Shown: positions 10,292 through 20,404, numbered from the stretch's first letter. The stretch: 64,000 nucleotides of DNA from Lentibacillus sp. CBA3610 (GCF_013373365.1 NZ_CP035925.1:434001-498000); one strand, 5' to 3'. Translations and numbers: made by a program. Notes: generated by a model from the letters alone, not told the origin.

Positions 10292-11197
10292 TTATTCGAA
10301 GTAAGACCAACGATGAGCTCCTGATCTTGTAAAATTATTCAGGAGTACATTTCTGATCCTCTGTTTGGATGGCACCACCTGACACCAGTTATGAATGATA
10401 TTGGTTGTAATTTTTTCATTTGGAAAGAGAATTTTAAATTCCTTCGTGCTTCTCAATATAGCGTTCGAAGCGAGTTCAGAATATCCACAATCCTGACAAA
10501 TACATTTTCTTCTAACTACGTTTATAGAAAATGAGCGACAGTTTGGACAGATAATTCCTTTTCGCAGCTGGTCATAGTCATAGGAAGGCAGCTGTTCAAA
10601 GGGAGAATCCGACATATTTAATGACACTAATTGCTCTGCAAGTTTTACGTCATTTTTTGTCAATTTTGCAGGCAGTGCATTTAATTCATTCATATAACGG
10701 TTAAGCTGGTTGGGAAAAATGATCGGTTTATCAAGAGGCGCCTGGTATAAGGTGAATTCCGGATTAATAAAAATGACAGAAGAGTCAATTGAAAGGTTGA
10801 ATCCGGAGCTGAGGAGCAGCTGACGTAACAAGGTCTCACTTCTGCTCAATTGATGAAGAGGGTTAACGACTTGTAAATTGGGTTTTTTAAAAAGTTTATC
10901 TGATTCGTAATAATAGTCACCTGTATAATTTTTCACTTCATAAAAACTGGCATTGCCATGTGTGATAATCAAAGAATCGATTTGAAAAGTCGTGTTATTC
11001 ACTTCCAGCAGTAAATCATCTAAAATCAGGCAATCACACTGCAGTTTTTCGGTTAAGGTGTCAAATTGCTTTTCTCCTTCATAGCCTTTTTTCAAACTCA
11101 AATAATGACGTTTTTCTTGGCTGGTGAAATTCATCCGGCAGTTTAATAATTCGAGGGTTATTAATTCGGGTGGCTTTGTACGCGGTTTATAAGGCAC
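10292..11197 (-). CDS. NERD-domain protein with C-terminal zinc ribbon
   Basis: A 301-aa protein from GTG 11197. The NERD (nuclease-related) domain covers roughly residues 35-150, with the restriction-like core FQIDSLIITHGNASFYEVKN (D...E-x-K). Near the C-terminus CPNC...CQDCGY forms a zinc ribbon. Enzymatic activity is not established for such proteins. I chose GTG because homologues start close to YKPRTKP; an in-frame ATG at 11248 would extend it by 17 residues. Function unknown, possibly nucleic-acid related. Confidence 0.82.
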   Translation of the reverse strand: MPYKPRTKPPELITLELLNCRMNFTSQEKRHYLSLKKGYEGEKQFDTLTEKLQCDCLILDDLLLEVNNTTFQIDSLIITHGNASFYEVKNYTGDYYYESDKLFKKPNLQVVNPLHQLSRSETLLRQLLLSSGFNLSIDSSVIFINPEFTLYQAPLDKPIIFPNQLNRYMNELNALPAKLTKNDVKLAEQLVSLNMSDSPFEQLPSYDYDQLRKGIICPNCRSFSINVVRRKCICQDCGYSELASNAILRSTKEFKILFPNEKITTNIIHNWCQVVPSKQRIRNVLLNNFTRSGAHRWSYFE

Positions 11198-11505
11198 AGC
11201 ATCGTCCACATCCTTTTTATGTAATATAATAAGATTATTATACATCAAACGAAAGAAAATTGGGAACTGAAAGAACTGCGGGTATAAATTATCGTGTGAA
11301 GCACAGAATACATAGGAAATTAGTCACTTTTAACAGAGATATTTGACGTTACTTTCAGCAACAGATAAAATTGGCTAATCATTCCTGAATTATTTGCGTA
11401 ACCATTTCGACAAAAAATAACTATTGCATTTTTATTTTTAAAACGGCCTGGACAGCTTGTAAAATGAATAAATAACGACATTGATTTCAGGGGAGTCAGT
11501 CAACA
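11198..11505. other. Intergenic interval between divergent genes
   Basis: No ORF or RNA is recognised. A TATAAT on the minus strand (11242-11237) could serve the NERD gene; I found no convincing paired -35 for either direction. Confidence 0.4.
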
Positions 11506-12972
11506 GTGAAACTACAGGATATATTACATAACGTTCATGTGGAACAGAATTTAAGCCGGGATATAGTGGATTTGGTTATCGATGGGATAGCTGAAAACTC
11601 AAAAGATGTCGGAAAGGGCTATGTATTTGTAGCGATACCCGGTTACAGTGCGAATGGTCATGACTTTATTCAAAATGCTATTGAGAACGGAGCCTCCGTC
11701 ATAATCGGTGACAAGGATATATCAGGTTTGTCCGTACCCTTTGTAAAAGTGGCGAACAGCCGCAAATCGCTTAGTATTTTGGCAAGTAATTACTATCAAA
11801 ACCCGGCAAGCCGCAAACTTATGATTGGCATTACCGGCACGAACGGGAAGACTACAACTAGTCATTTACTAAAGCATATTTTGGACAGTAATGGGATAAC
11901 ATGCTCGGTTATCGGAACCAACCAGACGATTATTAATGGTGAATCTTCTCAATACGATAATACAACCCCAGGCTCGCTCGTTTTACAAAAACTGATGGCT
12001 GACAGTAATGATGACGTCATCATTTTGGAAGTATCATCCCATGGGCTGACACAAGGGCGTGTTGACGGAATTGAATTTGATTTTTGCCTGTTCACCAATC
12101 TTCAGCATGATCATTTGGACTATCATGATTCAATGGAGACCTATTTTGAGGCAAAGTATTTGTTATTTGATAAGCTGAAAAAAACCGGACAGGCTATCGT
12201 TAATATTGATAATACATGGGGGAATAAATTAGCAGCATTGTTATCAGATAAAGGAAGCCGGTGCGTTACAATTGGACAGTCGGCGTATGCGCACGTACGA
12301 TTGGAAGACTTTAATGGAAGCTGCTCAGGTGTAAAGGTTATTGAAGAAAATGATTCAACATATATTCATTCGCCGCTTCCTGGCATGCACAACGTCTATA
12401 ACACAGTAATGGCGTTTGTAACAGCAGGACGATTCAATGTAAGCAACGCCCATATTATCTCTGCCCTGGATGACTTTGATTATGTGGAAGGCAGGTTTGA
12501 AATGTTCAAGCTGGAATCCGGTGTGACAGTTGTGATTGACTATGCCCATACGGCTGATGCACTGTACCATTGCCTTGAAACGGTGAAACAGAACGGGAGC
12601 GGTCAAATTATTCATGTCTTCGGTTTCAGGGGTAACAGAGACATGAGCAAACGTCGGGACATGGTTGTGACAACAGCTGAATTAAGCGACTTGTATATAT
12701 TAACACTTGACGATCTTAATTCTGTTTCATATGAGAAAATGGAGGAGACAATAGCGGCTCTGAACAAAAACTTCGGAAATGAAAAGGGGACTGTTATTAC
12801 AGATCGTACGTTGGCTATAAAAAAGGCGGTTGAACAGGCAAACCCCGGTGATTGGATTGTTATTACCGGAAAAGGTCATGAGAAATATCAGCAGGCTTAT
12901 GTGTTACCGGTTGCGTTTGATAAAGATACGATTCTTTATCTTGAGGAAAATCTGATGAAAGACAGCCAATAA
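11506..12972 (+). CDS. MurE-like Mur ligase paralogue with altered substrate motif
   Basis: A 488-aa ATP-dependent amide ligase with the three MurE domains. The P-loop GITGTNGKTTT lies near residue 108, followed by EVSSHGL, the carbamylated-Lys motif YFEAKYLLFD and DYAHTADAL. The usual DNPR motif that reads meso-diaminopimelate is replaced by DDLN (TLDDLNSVSYEKM), and the GxGGDRDxxKR stretch is GFRGNRDMSKR. It therefore probably adds a different residue or acts on another precursor. GTG start with AGGGGAG upstream. It is not in a mur cluster. Confidence 0.8.
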   Translation: MKLQDILHNVHVEQNLSRDIVDLVIDGIAENSKDVGKGYVFVAIPGYSANGHDFIQNAIENGASVIIGDKDISGLSVPFVKVANSRKSLSILASNYYQNPASRKLMIGITGTNGKTTTSHLLKHILDSNGITCSVIGTNQTIINGESSQYDNTTPGSLVLQKLMADSNDDVIILEVSSHGLTQGRVDGIEFDFCLFTNLQHDHLDYHDSMETYFEAKYLLFDKLKKTGQAIVNIDNTWGNKLAALLSDKGSRCVTIGQSAYAHVRLEDFNGSCSGVKVIEENDSTYIHSPLPGMHNVYNTVMAFVTAGRFNVSNAHIISALDDFDYVEGRFEMFKLESGVTVVIDYAHTADALYHCLETVKQNGSGQIIHVFGFRGNRDMSKRRDMVVTTAELSDLYILTLDDLNSVSYEKMEETIAALNKNFGNEKGTVITDRTLAIKKAVEQANPGDWIVITGKGHEKYQQAYVLPVAFDKDTILYLEENLMKDSQ

Positions 12973-13161
12973 TTGGTTAAGACTGGCTGCATGGGAACGA
13001 GAATAATTGTACAATATTTCAATCACAGCCGCATAATCTAAAATGAGGAAACATGACCAGTTATTTTTTCAGGATTTTTGTCGCATTTTGAAATTTGATG
13101 TTCTATTAATTGTCGGTTTCCTTTATAATAGAATCAAAAGGAAATAGGAGATTGATAGATA

Positions 13162-14388
13162 ATGAAGAGAAGATACTTCATGATTACTGCGACAGCCATT
13201 ATTCTCCTTCTTATCGTTACGATTATACCGATTACATCACAGCAAACGAGTGGCGAGGAGACATTGACAGCAAGTCCGCATACGGAAAGGCAAACGAATC
13301 TATCCGCAATTGATAACGAGCAAAAGCTGCAGCGTTTTACATATGATTCCGGTCTTGATTTTGACTATCCGGATGCCGTTAGAGGCGTATATGTGACAGG
13401 CCCTTCAGCCGGAGGAGAGAAATTCAATGACCTTGTCAATCTGATCGACTCATCTGATTTGAACAGTATGGTCATCGATATTAAAGAAGACCACGGAAAT
13501 CTGACAGTGAGTGTACCGGAAGACTCACCTTATTCAGATGCAGCTGTTAATTATATTGATGACCCCAGGGCAATGCTGGAATACCTGGAGGAAAAAGGGA
13601 TTTATCCAATTGCCAGAGTCGTCGTGTTTAAGGATTCAGTACTAGCTGAACAACGGCCTGACCTATCGTTCACAAAAAATGGGGAAGTATGGAAGAATAA
13701 TAAAGATGAAGCGTTTGTGAACCCATTTCATAAAGAAGTTTGGGAATACAATCTGGAGGTAGCTAAAAAAGCTGCCGAGCTGGGCTTTCAGGAAATCCAA
13801 TTTGATTATGTTCGTTTCCCTGAAGGTTTTGAGACCAGAGACAGTGAACTGGATTACACGCAGGGCGATTATGAAGATGAAGATATGAGTAATGTGAAGC
13901 GGCGCGTTAAGGCTGTTACCGATTTTGTCGAATATGCCAGGGAAGAGCTGGATTATTACGATGTGGATGTATCTGTTGATATATTCGGGTACACGGCAAC
14001 AATTGAGGAAGCACCGGGAATCGGGCAAAATTTCCCGCAAATCGCCAGCAATGTTGATGTCATTTCCTCTATGATTTATCCGAGTCATTGGACATCCTAT
14101 TTCGACATTGAATTCCCGGATAAAGAGCCATATAGAACGGTAAACGAATATGCGAAAGTCGAAAATAAAATTCTTGATCAATTGGATGAAGATGAAAAAC
14201 CAATATCACGTCCCTGGCTCCAGGATTTTGAGGCGCCGTGGCTTTATAGCGGATCACCGACTGAATACGGGAAAGAGGAAGTTGAAGCACAAATCAGAGC
14301 ATTAAATGAAAATGGCATCGACGAATTCCTGCTTTGGAATGCAGGGAATAACTATACTGAAAATGTTGATTATACACCAATTGACTAA
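13162..14388 (+). CDS. Secreted or membrane-anchored putative glycoside hydrolase (DUF4015)
   Basis: 408 aa. Residues 5-24 form a signal anchor or signal peptide. From about residue 75 the sequence matches the DUF4015/GH13-like TIM-barrel family: GVYVTGPSAGG, MVIDIKEDHG, IARVVVFKD, IQFDYVRFPEG and FLLWNAGNNY. Acidic residues in the last three motifs are candidates for catalysis. A role in remodelling a surface polysaccharide is plausible but unproven. AATAGGAG precedes the ATG; the transcript ends in a hairpin at 14421. Confidence 0.85.
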   Translation: MKRRYFMITATAIILLLIVTIIPITSQQTSGEETLTASPHTERQTNLSAIDNEQKLQRFTYDSGLDFDYPDAVRGVYVTGPSAGGEKFNDLVNLIDSSDLNSMVIDIKEDHGNLTVSVPEDSPYSDAAVNYIDDPRAMLEYLEEKGIYPIARVVVFKDSVLAEQRPDLSFTKNGEVWKNNKDEAFVNPFHKEVWEYNLEVAKKAAELGFQEIQFDYVRFPEGFETRDSELDYTQGDYEDEDMSNVKRRVKAVTDFVEYAREELDYYDVDVSVDIFGYTATIEEAPGIGQNFPQIASNVDVISSMIYPSHWTSYFDIEFPDKEPYRTVNEYAKVENKILDQLDEDEKPISRPWLQDFEAPWLYSGSPTEYGKEEVEAQIRALNENGIDEFLLWNAGNNYTENVDYTPID

Positions 14389-14420
14389 AGCGGTATTACC
14401 TTAAATAACTGTGATTTATA

Positions 14421-14459
14421 AAAAAACCGGGCTTTTCTGAATAAAAGCCGGTTTTTTTA
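14421..14459 (+). terminator. Terminator after the DUF4015 gene
   Basis: AAAACCGGGCTTTT and AAAAGCCGGTTTT pair around a 6-nt loop, followed by a T-run. Confidence 0.85.
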
Positions 14460-14582
14460 ATTATAATAAGTTCATATACACCAAAACAGGGTACAATAAG
14501 GGCTGATGGCCATTTAATCGATTTAACATACATCATTGTTGCCGTTATAATGGAAAAGACTACTAAACGAAGGAGTAGGTCT

Positions 14583-15170
14583 ATGAATTGGTATGAAAAA
14601 TTAAACAAATATTTCCCTGTTGAGGAGATGAAATCCAGAAAGCATATGGAAATGCTGCTGAGAGAAAAAGGAGATGTGTACCATAAGGATGAAGGGCCTT
14701 ACCACGTTTTAATGTATGCTGAATTCGACACATTCCTCTTTATTGACTATGTTTGGGTTTCTGCACAATCAAGAGGACAGGGAATTGGTCATAAACTGAT
14801 TGAAAAACTGAAAAAGCGTCATAAACCGATTATCCTTGAAGTGGAGCCAGTTGATTACGATGATACGGATAACGGGAAACGGCTTCATTTTTATAAACGT
14901 GAAGGCTTCACCCATGCACAGTACATTGATTATAATCGCCGCTCACTGGCGACAAATGAAGATACACCAATGGAAGTATTATACTGGTCTCCTGCTGATG
15001 AATCTGAACAACAGATTTATGAGAAAATGAAAAAAATGTATGAGACAATCCATACGTACAAAGACATGGAAATCTATGGTGAGTCCTATCAGCCGGTCGA
15101 TGAAGTGTTGAGTTATGACGAAGAACGTACGTCAGAAGATATATTTGAAAACCTGACGGAAAGAGCATAA
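14583..15170 (+). CDS. yjbC: YjbC family GNAT acetyltransferase
   Basis: 195 aa from ATG 14583, with AAGGAG nine bases upstream; an upstream in-frame ATG lacks a binding site. The acetyl-CoA loop is visible as SAQSRGQGIGHKLIEKL, with the C-terminal FYKREGF motif typical of GNAT enzymes. The C-terminal 50 residues are acidic. B. subtilis yjbC also directly precedes spx and is partly co-transcribed with it. Substrate unknown. Confidence 0.88.
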   Translation: MNWYEKLNKYFPVEEMKSRKHMEMLLREKGDVYHKDEGPYHVLMYAEFDTFLFIDYVWVSAQSRGQGIGHKLIEKLKKRHKPIILEVEPVDYDDTDNGKRLHFYKREGFTHAQYIDYNRRSLATNEDTPMEVLYWSPADESEQQIYEKMKKMYETIHTYKDMEIYGESYQPVDEVLSYDEERTSEDIFENLTERA

Positions 15171-15189
15171 AAGCTTTACCACATGTTAT

Positions 15190-15238
15190 CAGTTGGCCTC
15201 TTGGTTTTCTCAGGAAACAAGAGGCTGGAATTTTTACT
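15190..15238 (+). terminator. Probable terminator between yjbC and spx
   Basis: CCTCTTGGTTT and AAACAAGAGG form a bulged stem followed by a T-rich tract. Leakiness would allow some yjbC-spx read-through, as known in B. subtilis. Confidence 0.6.
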
Positions 15239-15339
15239 CAATGGTTTAATTAAAAATAAATTGGGGTATAGTACAACTAAGTTCGAACATTTTGTGAACA
15301 CATATATTTTTTACCATTTTTTTTACGAAATCCTCTACC

Positions 15340-15376
15340 TTTTGATTGACAACTATAGTATAATTATACATATAAG
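15340..15376 (+). promoter_or_regulatory. AT-rich promoter region of spx
   Basis: TTGACA at 15346-15351 has CATATA at 17-bp spacing, while a TATAAT at 15359-15364 lacks a good -35. Overlapping promoters are likely; B. subtilis spx has several. Which one is used cannot be decided here. Confidence 0.4.
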
Positions 15377-15457
15377 TTATTTAAACTTATTTTAATTTAA
15401 TAATAAGTTATTGTTCATTAAATGTTTATATATTCTAAATTGAGGAGTGATTGTTAC

Positions 15458-15853
15458 GTGGTAACACTTTTTACCTCACCGAGTTGCACATCTTGCAGAA
15501 AGGCAAAAGCATGGCTGGAAGAGCATGATATTCCGTTTATCGAGCGTAACATATTTTCTGATGCATTAACACTTGATGAGATCAAGGAAATATTGCGTAT
15601 GACGGAAGATGGTACCGATGAGATTATATCAACCCGCTCGAAAGTGTTTCAAAAGCTTGACGTTGATATTGATCAGTTGCCGATGAAAGACTTGTTCAAT
15701 TTGATTCAACAAAATCCGGGACTCTTGCGCAGGCCGATTATTCTCGATGAGAAGCGGCTGCAGGTAGGATACAATGAAGATGAGATACGCAGATTCCTGC
15801 CGAGAACGGTACGGACTTTCCAATTGCGCGAAGCACAGCGAATGGTTAACTAG
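15458..15853 (+). CDS. spx: Transcriptional regulator Spx
   Basis: 131 aa, exactly the usual length, from GTG 15458 with GAGGAG upstream. It is an ArsC-like thioredoxin-fold protein with the redox switch Cys10-x-x-Cys13 (CTSC). Spx binds the RNA polymerase alpha C-terminal domain and activates thiol-stress genes when oxidised. It is degraded by ClpXP with the SpxH adaptor, whose gene lies at 22033-22929 in this window. The order yjbC-spx-mecA is conserved, although yjbE of B. subtilis is missing. Confidence 0.97.
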   Translation: MVTLFTSPSCTSCRKAKAWLEEHDIPFIERNIFSDALTLDEIKEILRMTEDGTDEIISTRSKVFQKLDVDIDQLPMKDLFNLIQQNPGLLRRPIILDEKRLQVGYNEDEIRRFLPRTVRTFQLREAQRMVN

Positions 15854-16376
15854 TCAAGCTTCATTCAGCGAAGTGATATCGTTCCCGCAGCTTTCCAGTT
15901 ACAAGTTACATGCAGCATAAAATTAAAAACGCGGATCCTTTAAATCCAGGTCTGCGTTTTTTCTTTACAGCGTCAGAAACAGTCATGTGAGATACCTTCC
16001 AGCGGAGAGTGCTATTCCAAAATGATAAATGACGTCATTGTGTCGGAATGGCGCCCTTGCTGTCTATAATATGCACGGCCGGATGAGGCGAATGCCGGGT
16101 CTTTGAACTGTCTATCCTCATAAATAATTGAATATTTTATAACAGCTAGTGACAATGTGAATAAAATCAGTTAAAATATGAAATCAATCCTCTGTATATA
16201 GGCATATAAATTTTCAAAACGGATGCTTATATCATACAATGAGGATAAAGAAAATATGAATGGTTATAAGTGTTAACAGATAGGGAAACGTATACTAAAG
16301 TATAGTCAATTTGACTCTTCCACCATTTGGATTTGCCCCTAATGTTATGATTTTTAAAGGAAGGGAGAGAAGCGGG
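15854..16376. other. Intergenic interval between spx and mecA
   Basis: Contains the spx terminator (15925-15964). A 12-bp palindrome AATGACGTCATT (16028-16039) and a TATACTAAAGTATA palindrome near 16290 are visible. No ORF of note; yjbE, found here in B. subtilis, is absent. Confidence 0.5.
15925..15964 (+). terminator. spx terminator
   Basis: AAAAACGCGGATCC and the later TCTGCGTTTTTT form an imperfect stem-loop ending in a T-run. Confidence 0.75.
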
Positions 16377-17063
16377 ATGGAAATAGAACGTATTAACGAA
16401 AATACGGTAAAGTTTTATATTACGTATGTCGATATTGAAGACCGCGGATTCCAGCGTGAAGAAATCTGGTATAATCGTGAGCGGGGAGAGCAATTATTCT
16501 GGCAAATGATGGAAGAACTTAACTATAAAGAAGACTTTAATGTTGATGGTCCGCTATGGATTCAAGTCCAGGCCATGGATAAAGGAATGGAGATTGTCGT
16601 AACCAAAGCACAAATTTCCCAGGACGGTGAGAATATTGAGCTTCCGGATGAGGACGGCAAAACGGTGGACGTTTCAGTTAATGAGAAAATAGAAGATGTC
16701 CTGGATGATAAATTTGGAAAAGAAAAAGCGGGCAGTAAAGATGAGGAGGATGGCACCCTTTCATTGATTGTTCGTTTCAATGACTTTGAGGATGTTATTC
16801 AATTAAGCCATTATTTCCAGGGTAACGATGAAGAATTAGACAATATGCTTTATCATTATAAAGGCAATTATTACTTGTATATTGTATTTCCACAAGAAGA
16901 TGATGACAGACAGGAAGATTTACTCAGTCAAATATTTGAATTTGCGAATGATACGGATGTAACCATTCACTTTCTTGAGGAATATGGAAAGCAGATATTT
17001 GAAGCCGATACGTTTGGTCAAATTCGCTCCCATTTTCCTGCGACGATTCGACGCTCTGAATAA
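16377..17063 (+). CDS. mecA: Adaptor protein MecA
   Basis: 228 aa. ClpC adaptor that targets ComK and other substrates for ClpCP degradation and so restrains competence. The N-terminal substrate-binding segment (MEIERINENTVKFYITYVD) and the C-terminal ClpC-binding domain (from about residue 120, starting LIVRFNDFEDVI) are both recognisable. They are joined by an acidic linker. Start ATG 16377 follows GGGAGAG. It sits directly before coiA, as in B. subtilis. Confidence 0.95.
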   Translation: MEIERINENTVKFYITYVDIEDRGFQREEIWYNRERGEQLFWQMMEELNYKEDFNVDGPLWIQVQAMDKGMEIVVTKAQISQDGENIELPDEDGKTVDVSVNEKIEDVLDDKFGKEKAGSKDEEDGTLSLIVRFNDFEDVIQLSHYFQGNDEELDNMLYHYKGNYYLYIVFPQEDDDRQEDLLSQIFEFANDTDVTIHFLEEYGKQIFEADTFGQIRSHFPATIRRSE

Positions 17064-17147
17064 GGGAGTGTCCTTTTTTTGAAAAAAATTTATTTTGCAG
17101 GATTTTGTTCATCTCTGTCGAATATTAGTAGCGGAGGTGATTTTTTT

Positions 17148-18338
17148 ATGCTGCAAGCAAAAACTGAATATGGCAATTTGGTAACATTAGCATCCTGCAC
17201 CAGGAAGGAAATTTCAGCATGGAAGAAAAAAACACAATTCTTCTGCCCGGCATGTCACGAACCGGTCATCGCAAAGGCTGGCCCCAAAACAATTCCACAT
17301 TTTGCCCACAGTAGGCGGCGTAACTGCCCGTCGCAGGAAGGTGGCGAGGGTACCTATCATGAGAAGGGGAAATTGTTATTGTATCAGTGGCTCAGGCATC
17401 AGAAACTCGATGTTCAGCTTGAGGCATATTTGCCGGAAATCAATCAGCGGCCTGATATTCTGATCAAACTTAAAAATAAGACGCTTGCGATTGAATACCA
17501 ATGTGCAAGAATTCCGCCTGAACAAATCATCAGCCGGAATGCGGGCTATGTAAGTCAGGGGATTGTACCAATTTGGATTTTGGGAGGGAACCGGCTGGAT
17601 CGCCGTAACCGGTATAAACTAAAAATTGATTATTTCCAGCTTCATTTGATTCACCAATTTTCTTCTGATTTTCCACTTACGTTATATTACTTCTGTCCGG
17701 ATTCACTTCAATTCATTTCTTTTCAGAACATATATTTCGCATCATTACAGCAAGCAGCAGGTAAGTTAACGGTCAAAAAATTAAGTGACATGATTTTTAC
17801 CGATTTGTTTTATGTATCTTTTTTAAATCAAAAACAACTTGCTCAAATTTGGAAACAGGAAAAGCGCTTCTTCCGTATGAAACCTTCCAGACAAGTCTAT
17901 GGGCGTGATTTGGCATGGAAGCAATGGTTGTATATCAATCAAGCTCACAGAGAGACACTTCCCGCCATCGTTCATCTTCCTGTTTCTGCCCAATATAAGA
18001 TGAAAACACCACCGTGGGACTGGCAGAGCCGATTATGCCTTGAAATCATTCACCCATTAGCGATTGATAAAACATTTAGTCTCCAGCAATGCATACACCT
18101 TTTACGCCATCATCTTCAGAGCCCAAAATCTTTTCCGCTTATCAACTCACATGCAAACCCAATTTATGAGTACCTTAAATTATTAGAACAGCTCCGTGTT
18201 ATTTGTGAAATTTCCCCCAAATGCTTTATTAAGCAAAAGTCGTTGCTTTTTTACCAGCATATAGAAGCAGCACTTGATGGGGATTATCAGCTGATGGATC
18301 AGCTCAACAGGCAAATTACGGGCATGAAACCGGAATAA
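17148..18338 (+). CDS. coiA: Competence protein CoiA
   Basis: 396 aa from ATG 17148 with a strong GGAGGTGA. N-terminal CPAC...H motif (CoiA zinc-binding-like region), then a PD-(D/E)XK-type nuclease core with RPDILI and IEYQC near residues 105-125. CoiA is needed for efficient transformation and is thought to act on incoming DNA with the recombination machinery. The position between mecA and pepF is the conserved one. Confidence 0.92.
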   Translation: MLQAKTEYGNLVTLASCTRKEISAWKKKTQFFCPACHEPVIAKAGPKTIPHFAHSRRRNCPSQEGGEGTYHEKGKLLLYQWLRHQKLDVQLEAYLPEINQRPDILIKLKNKTLAIEYQCARIPPEQIISRNAGYVSQGIVPIWILGGNRLDRRNRYKLKIDYFQLHLIHQFSSDFPLTLYYFCPDSLQFISFQNIYFASLQQAAGKLTVKKLSDMIFTDLFYVSFLNQKQLAQIWKQEKRFFRMKPSRQVYGRDLAWKQWLYINQAHRETLPAIVHLPVSAQYKMKTPPWDWQSRLCLEIIHPLAIDKTFSLQQCIHLLRHHLQSPKSFPLINSHANPIYEYLKLLEQLRVICEISPKCFIKQKSLLFYQHIEAALDGDYQLMDQLNRQITGMKPE

Positions 18339-18419
18339 TTCGTTATACTAAATGAAATGAAGGTTTTTTTGGACTAAGCTAGAATAAAGTGATAGAAAGA
18401 ATATAAGGAGGATTTGATT

Positions 18420-20234
18420 ATGGCGAAAGCAACAAAGGAATTACCGAAAAGAAGTGAGATTCCGGAAGAACGTAAATGGAAACTGGATGACATTTTTGCA
18501 ACGGATGAAGATTGGGAACAAGAATTGAAATCATTGCAGAACGATCTTCCGGCAATTGAGAAATTTCAGGGTAAACTCGCTGACTCAGCACAAAACCTGT
18601 ATGATGCTTTGCAGCTTCAGGATGAGCTCTCGGAACGATTAGGCAAACTATTTACATATGCACATATGCGTTCTGATCAGGATACGACGAACTCGACTTA
18701 TCAGGCGATGGATGCCAAAGCGGAAAATGTATTGACGGTTGCATCCAGTACGATGAGTTTTATTGTTCCGGAAATTCTGGCTATGGATGAATCCAAATTG
18801 CAAAATTTTCTGGAAGAACATGAGGACTTAAAATTTTATGAACACGTATTGGATGAGATTAGCCGCCAGCGCCCACACGTATTAAGTGAAAAAGAGGAGG
18901 CATTGCTGGCCGAAGCATCTGAGCCAATGTCATCAGCATCCAATACGTTTGGTATGCTCAATAATGCTGATTTAACATTCCCTTCAATTAAAAATGAAAA
19001 CGGGGAAGAAGTTGACTTAACGCATGGCCGGTATATCGGGTTTATGCAATCAACGGATCGTAATGTACGGAAAGCGGCCTTCAAAGCCATGTATGAAACG
19101 TACGGCAAGTTCATTAATACGTTTGCATCCACACTTGCAGGTACAGTTAAAGCGGATAATTTCGATGCGAAAGTGCATCATTATGATTCTGCACGCCAGG
19201 CTGCATTAGACAGCAATAATATTCCGGAAGAGGTTTATGATAATCTTGTTGAGGCTGTCAATGAAAGACTGCCACTGTTGCATCGTTACCAGCGCTTGCG
19301 TAAACAAGTACTCGCTGTTGATGAGCTGCACATGTATGATGTATATGCTCCGCTGGTAGAAAATGCCGATATGACATTTTCATATGAGGAAGCCCAGAAA
19401 TATGTACTTGAAGGATTGAAACCGTTGGGCGATGATTATGTCAATGTCCTGAAAGAAGGCTTCGGCAGCCGCTGGATCGATGTGGAAGAAAGTAAAGGTA
19501 AACGCAGCGGGGCGTATTCATCCGGTGCATATGGAACGCATCCGTATATTTTGCTGAATTGGCAGGATAAATTGGATGACCTGTTCACATTGGCACATGA
19601 ATTGGGGCATTCGCTGCACAGTTACTACACCCACAAACATCAGCAATTCCGGTATGGCAATTATTCGATTTTCGTTGCTGAAGTTGCTTCCACAACGAAT
19701 GAAGCATTATTAAACGATTACTTGCTGAACAATGTTGACGATGAGAAAGAAAAATTATATTTGCTTAACCACTTTTTGGAAGGATTCCGTGGAACGGTTT
19801 TCCGGCAGACAATGTTTGCGGAATTTGAACATGAGATTCATAAACGTGCCCAAAATGGTGAAGCTCTGACGGCTGAAAATTTAACTGCCATCTATCATGA
19901 TTTGAATAAAAAATATTATGGTGATGATGTGGTTTCAGATGACGAAATCGGCAAGGAATGGGCAAGGATCCCTCATTTCTACATGAATTATTACGTCTAT
20001 CAGTATGCAACAGGTTACTCTGCAGCCACGACACTTGCTGATAAGATTTTAAACGGTGAAGAGGGAGCTGTGGATCGCTATCTGGACTATCTGAAAGCGG
20101 GAAGCAGCGACTATCCGATCGAAGTTCTGAAAAAAGCCGGTGTCGATATGACATCAAAAGAGCCGATACTTTCGGCACTCGACGTGTTTGAGGAAAAATT
20201 GAATGAAATGGAGAAATTGCTTTTGAATGAGTAA
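18420..20234 (+). CDS. pepF: Oligoendopeptidase F
   Basis: 604-aa M3-family zinc metallopeptidase that cleaves short peptides in the cytoplasm. The zinc motif HELGH is at residues 393-397, followed by the downstream Glu in the EVASTTNEALL helix. Start ATG 18420 has AAGGAGG upstream. In bacilli PepF is linked with spx/yjbH regulation and peptide recycling. A terminator follows at 20241. Confidence 0.96.
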   Translation: MAKATKELPKRSEIPEERKWKLDDIFATDEDWEQELKSLQNDLPAIEKFQGKLADSAQNLYDALQLQDELSERLGKLFTYAHMRSDQDTTNSTYQAMDAKAENVLTVASSTMSFIVPEILAMDESKLQNFLEEHEDLKFYEHVLDEISRQRPHVLSEKEEALLAEASEPMSSASNTFGMLNNADLTFPSIKNENGEEVDLTHGRYIGFMQSTDRNVRKAAFKAMYETYGKFINTFASTLAGTVKADNFDAKVHHYDSARQAALDSNNIPEEVYDNLVEAVNERLPLLHRYQRLRKQVLAVDELHMYDVYAPLVENADMTFSYEEAQKYVLEGLKPLGDDYVNVLKEGFGSRWIDVEESKGKRSGAYSSGAYGTHPYILLNWQDKLDDLFTLAHELGHSLHSYYTHKHQQFRYGNYSIFVAEVASTTNEALLNDYLLNNVDDEKEKLYLLNHFLEGFRGTVFRQTMFAEFEHEIHKRAQNGEALTAENLTAIYHDLNKKYYGDDVVSDDEIGKEWARIPHFYMNYYVYQYATGYSAATTLADKILNGEEGAVDRYLDYLKAGSSDYPIEVLKKAGVDMTSKEPILSALDVFEEKLNEMEKLLLNE

Positions 20235-20240
20235 AAGAGA

Positions 20241-20277
20241 AGGCTGCTGCCGTATGTTCCGGCGGCAGCCTATTTTA
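20241..20277 (+). terminator. pepF terminator
   Basis: AGGCTGCTGCC and GGCGGCAGCCT pair around a 9-nt loop, followed by a short T-rich stretch. Confidence 0.8.
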
Positions 20278-20278
20278 T

Positions 20279-20402
20279 AAGGTCAGAAAGTATAACATTT
20301 TAGATAAGACTTCAATCTTGAAATCGGCTAGTTCGCCGATTTCTTCCAATCCGACCTCTGACCTCTGGCATCTGAAAAGACGCGTCAGCGTTTTTTCTTA
20401 GG
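20279..20402 (+). repeat. Dispersed element D1, copy 2 (best preserved)
   Basis: Starts AGAAAGTATAA, contains GAAATCGGC...GCCGATTTC, then CCGACCTCTGACCTCTGGCA, and ends GACGCGTCAGCGTTTTTTCT. The last part folds as ACGC-GTCA-GCGT plus a T-run, a small terminator. It ends two bases before the stop of the neighbouring minus-strand gene remnant. Confidence 0.88.
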
Positions 20403-20404
20403 CT

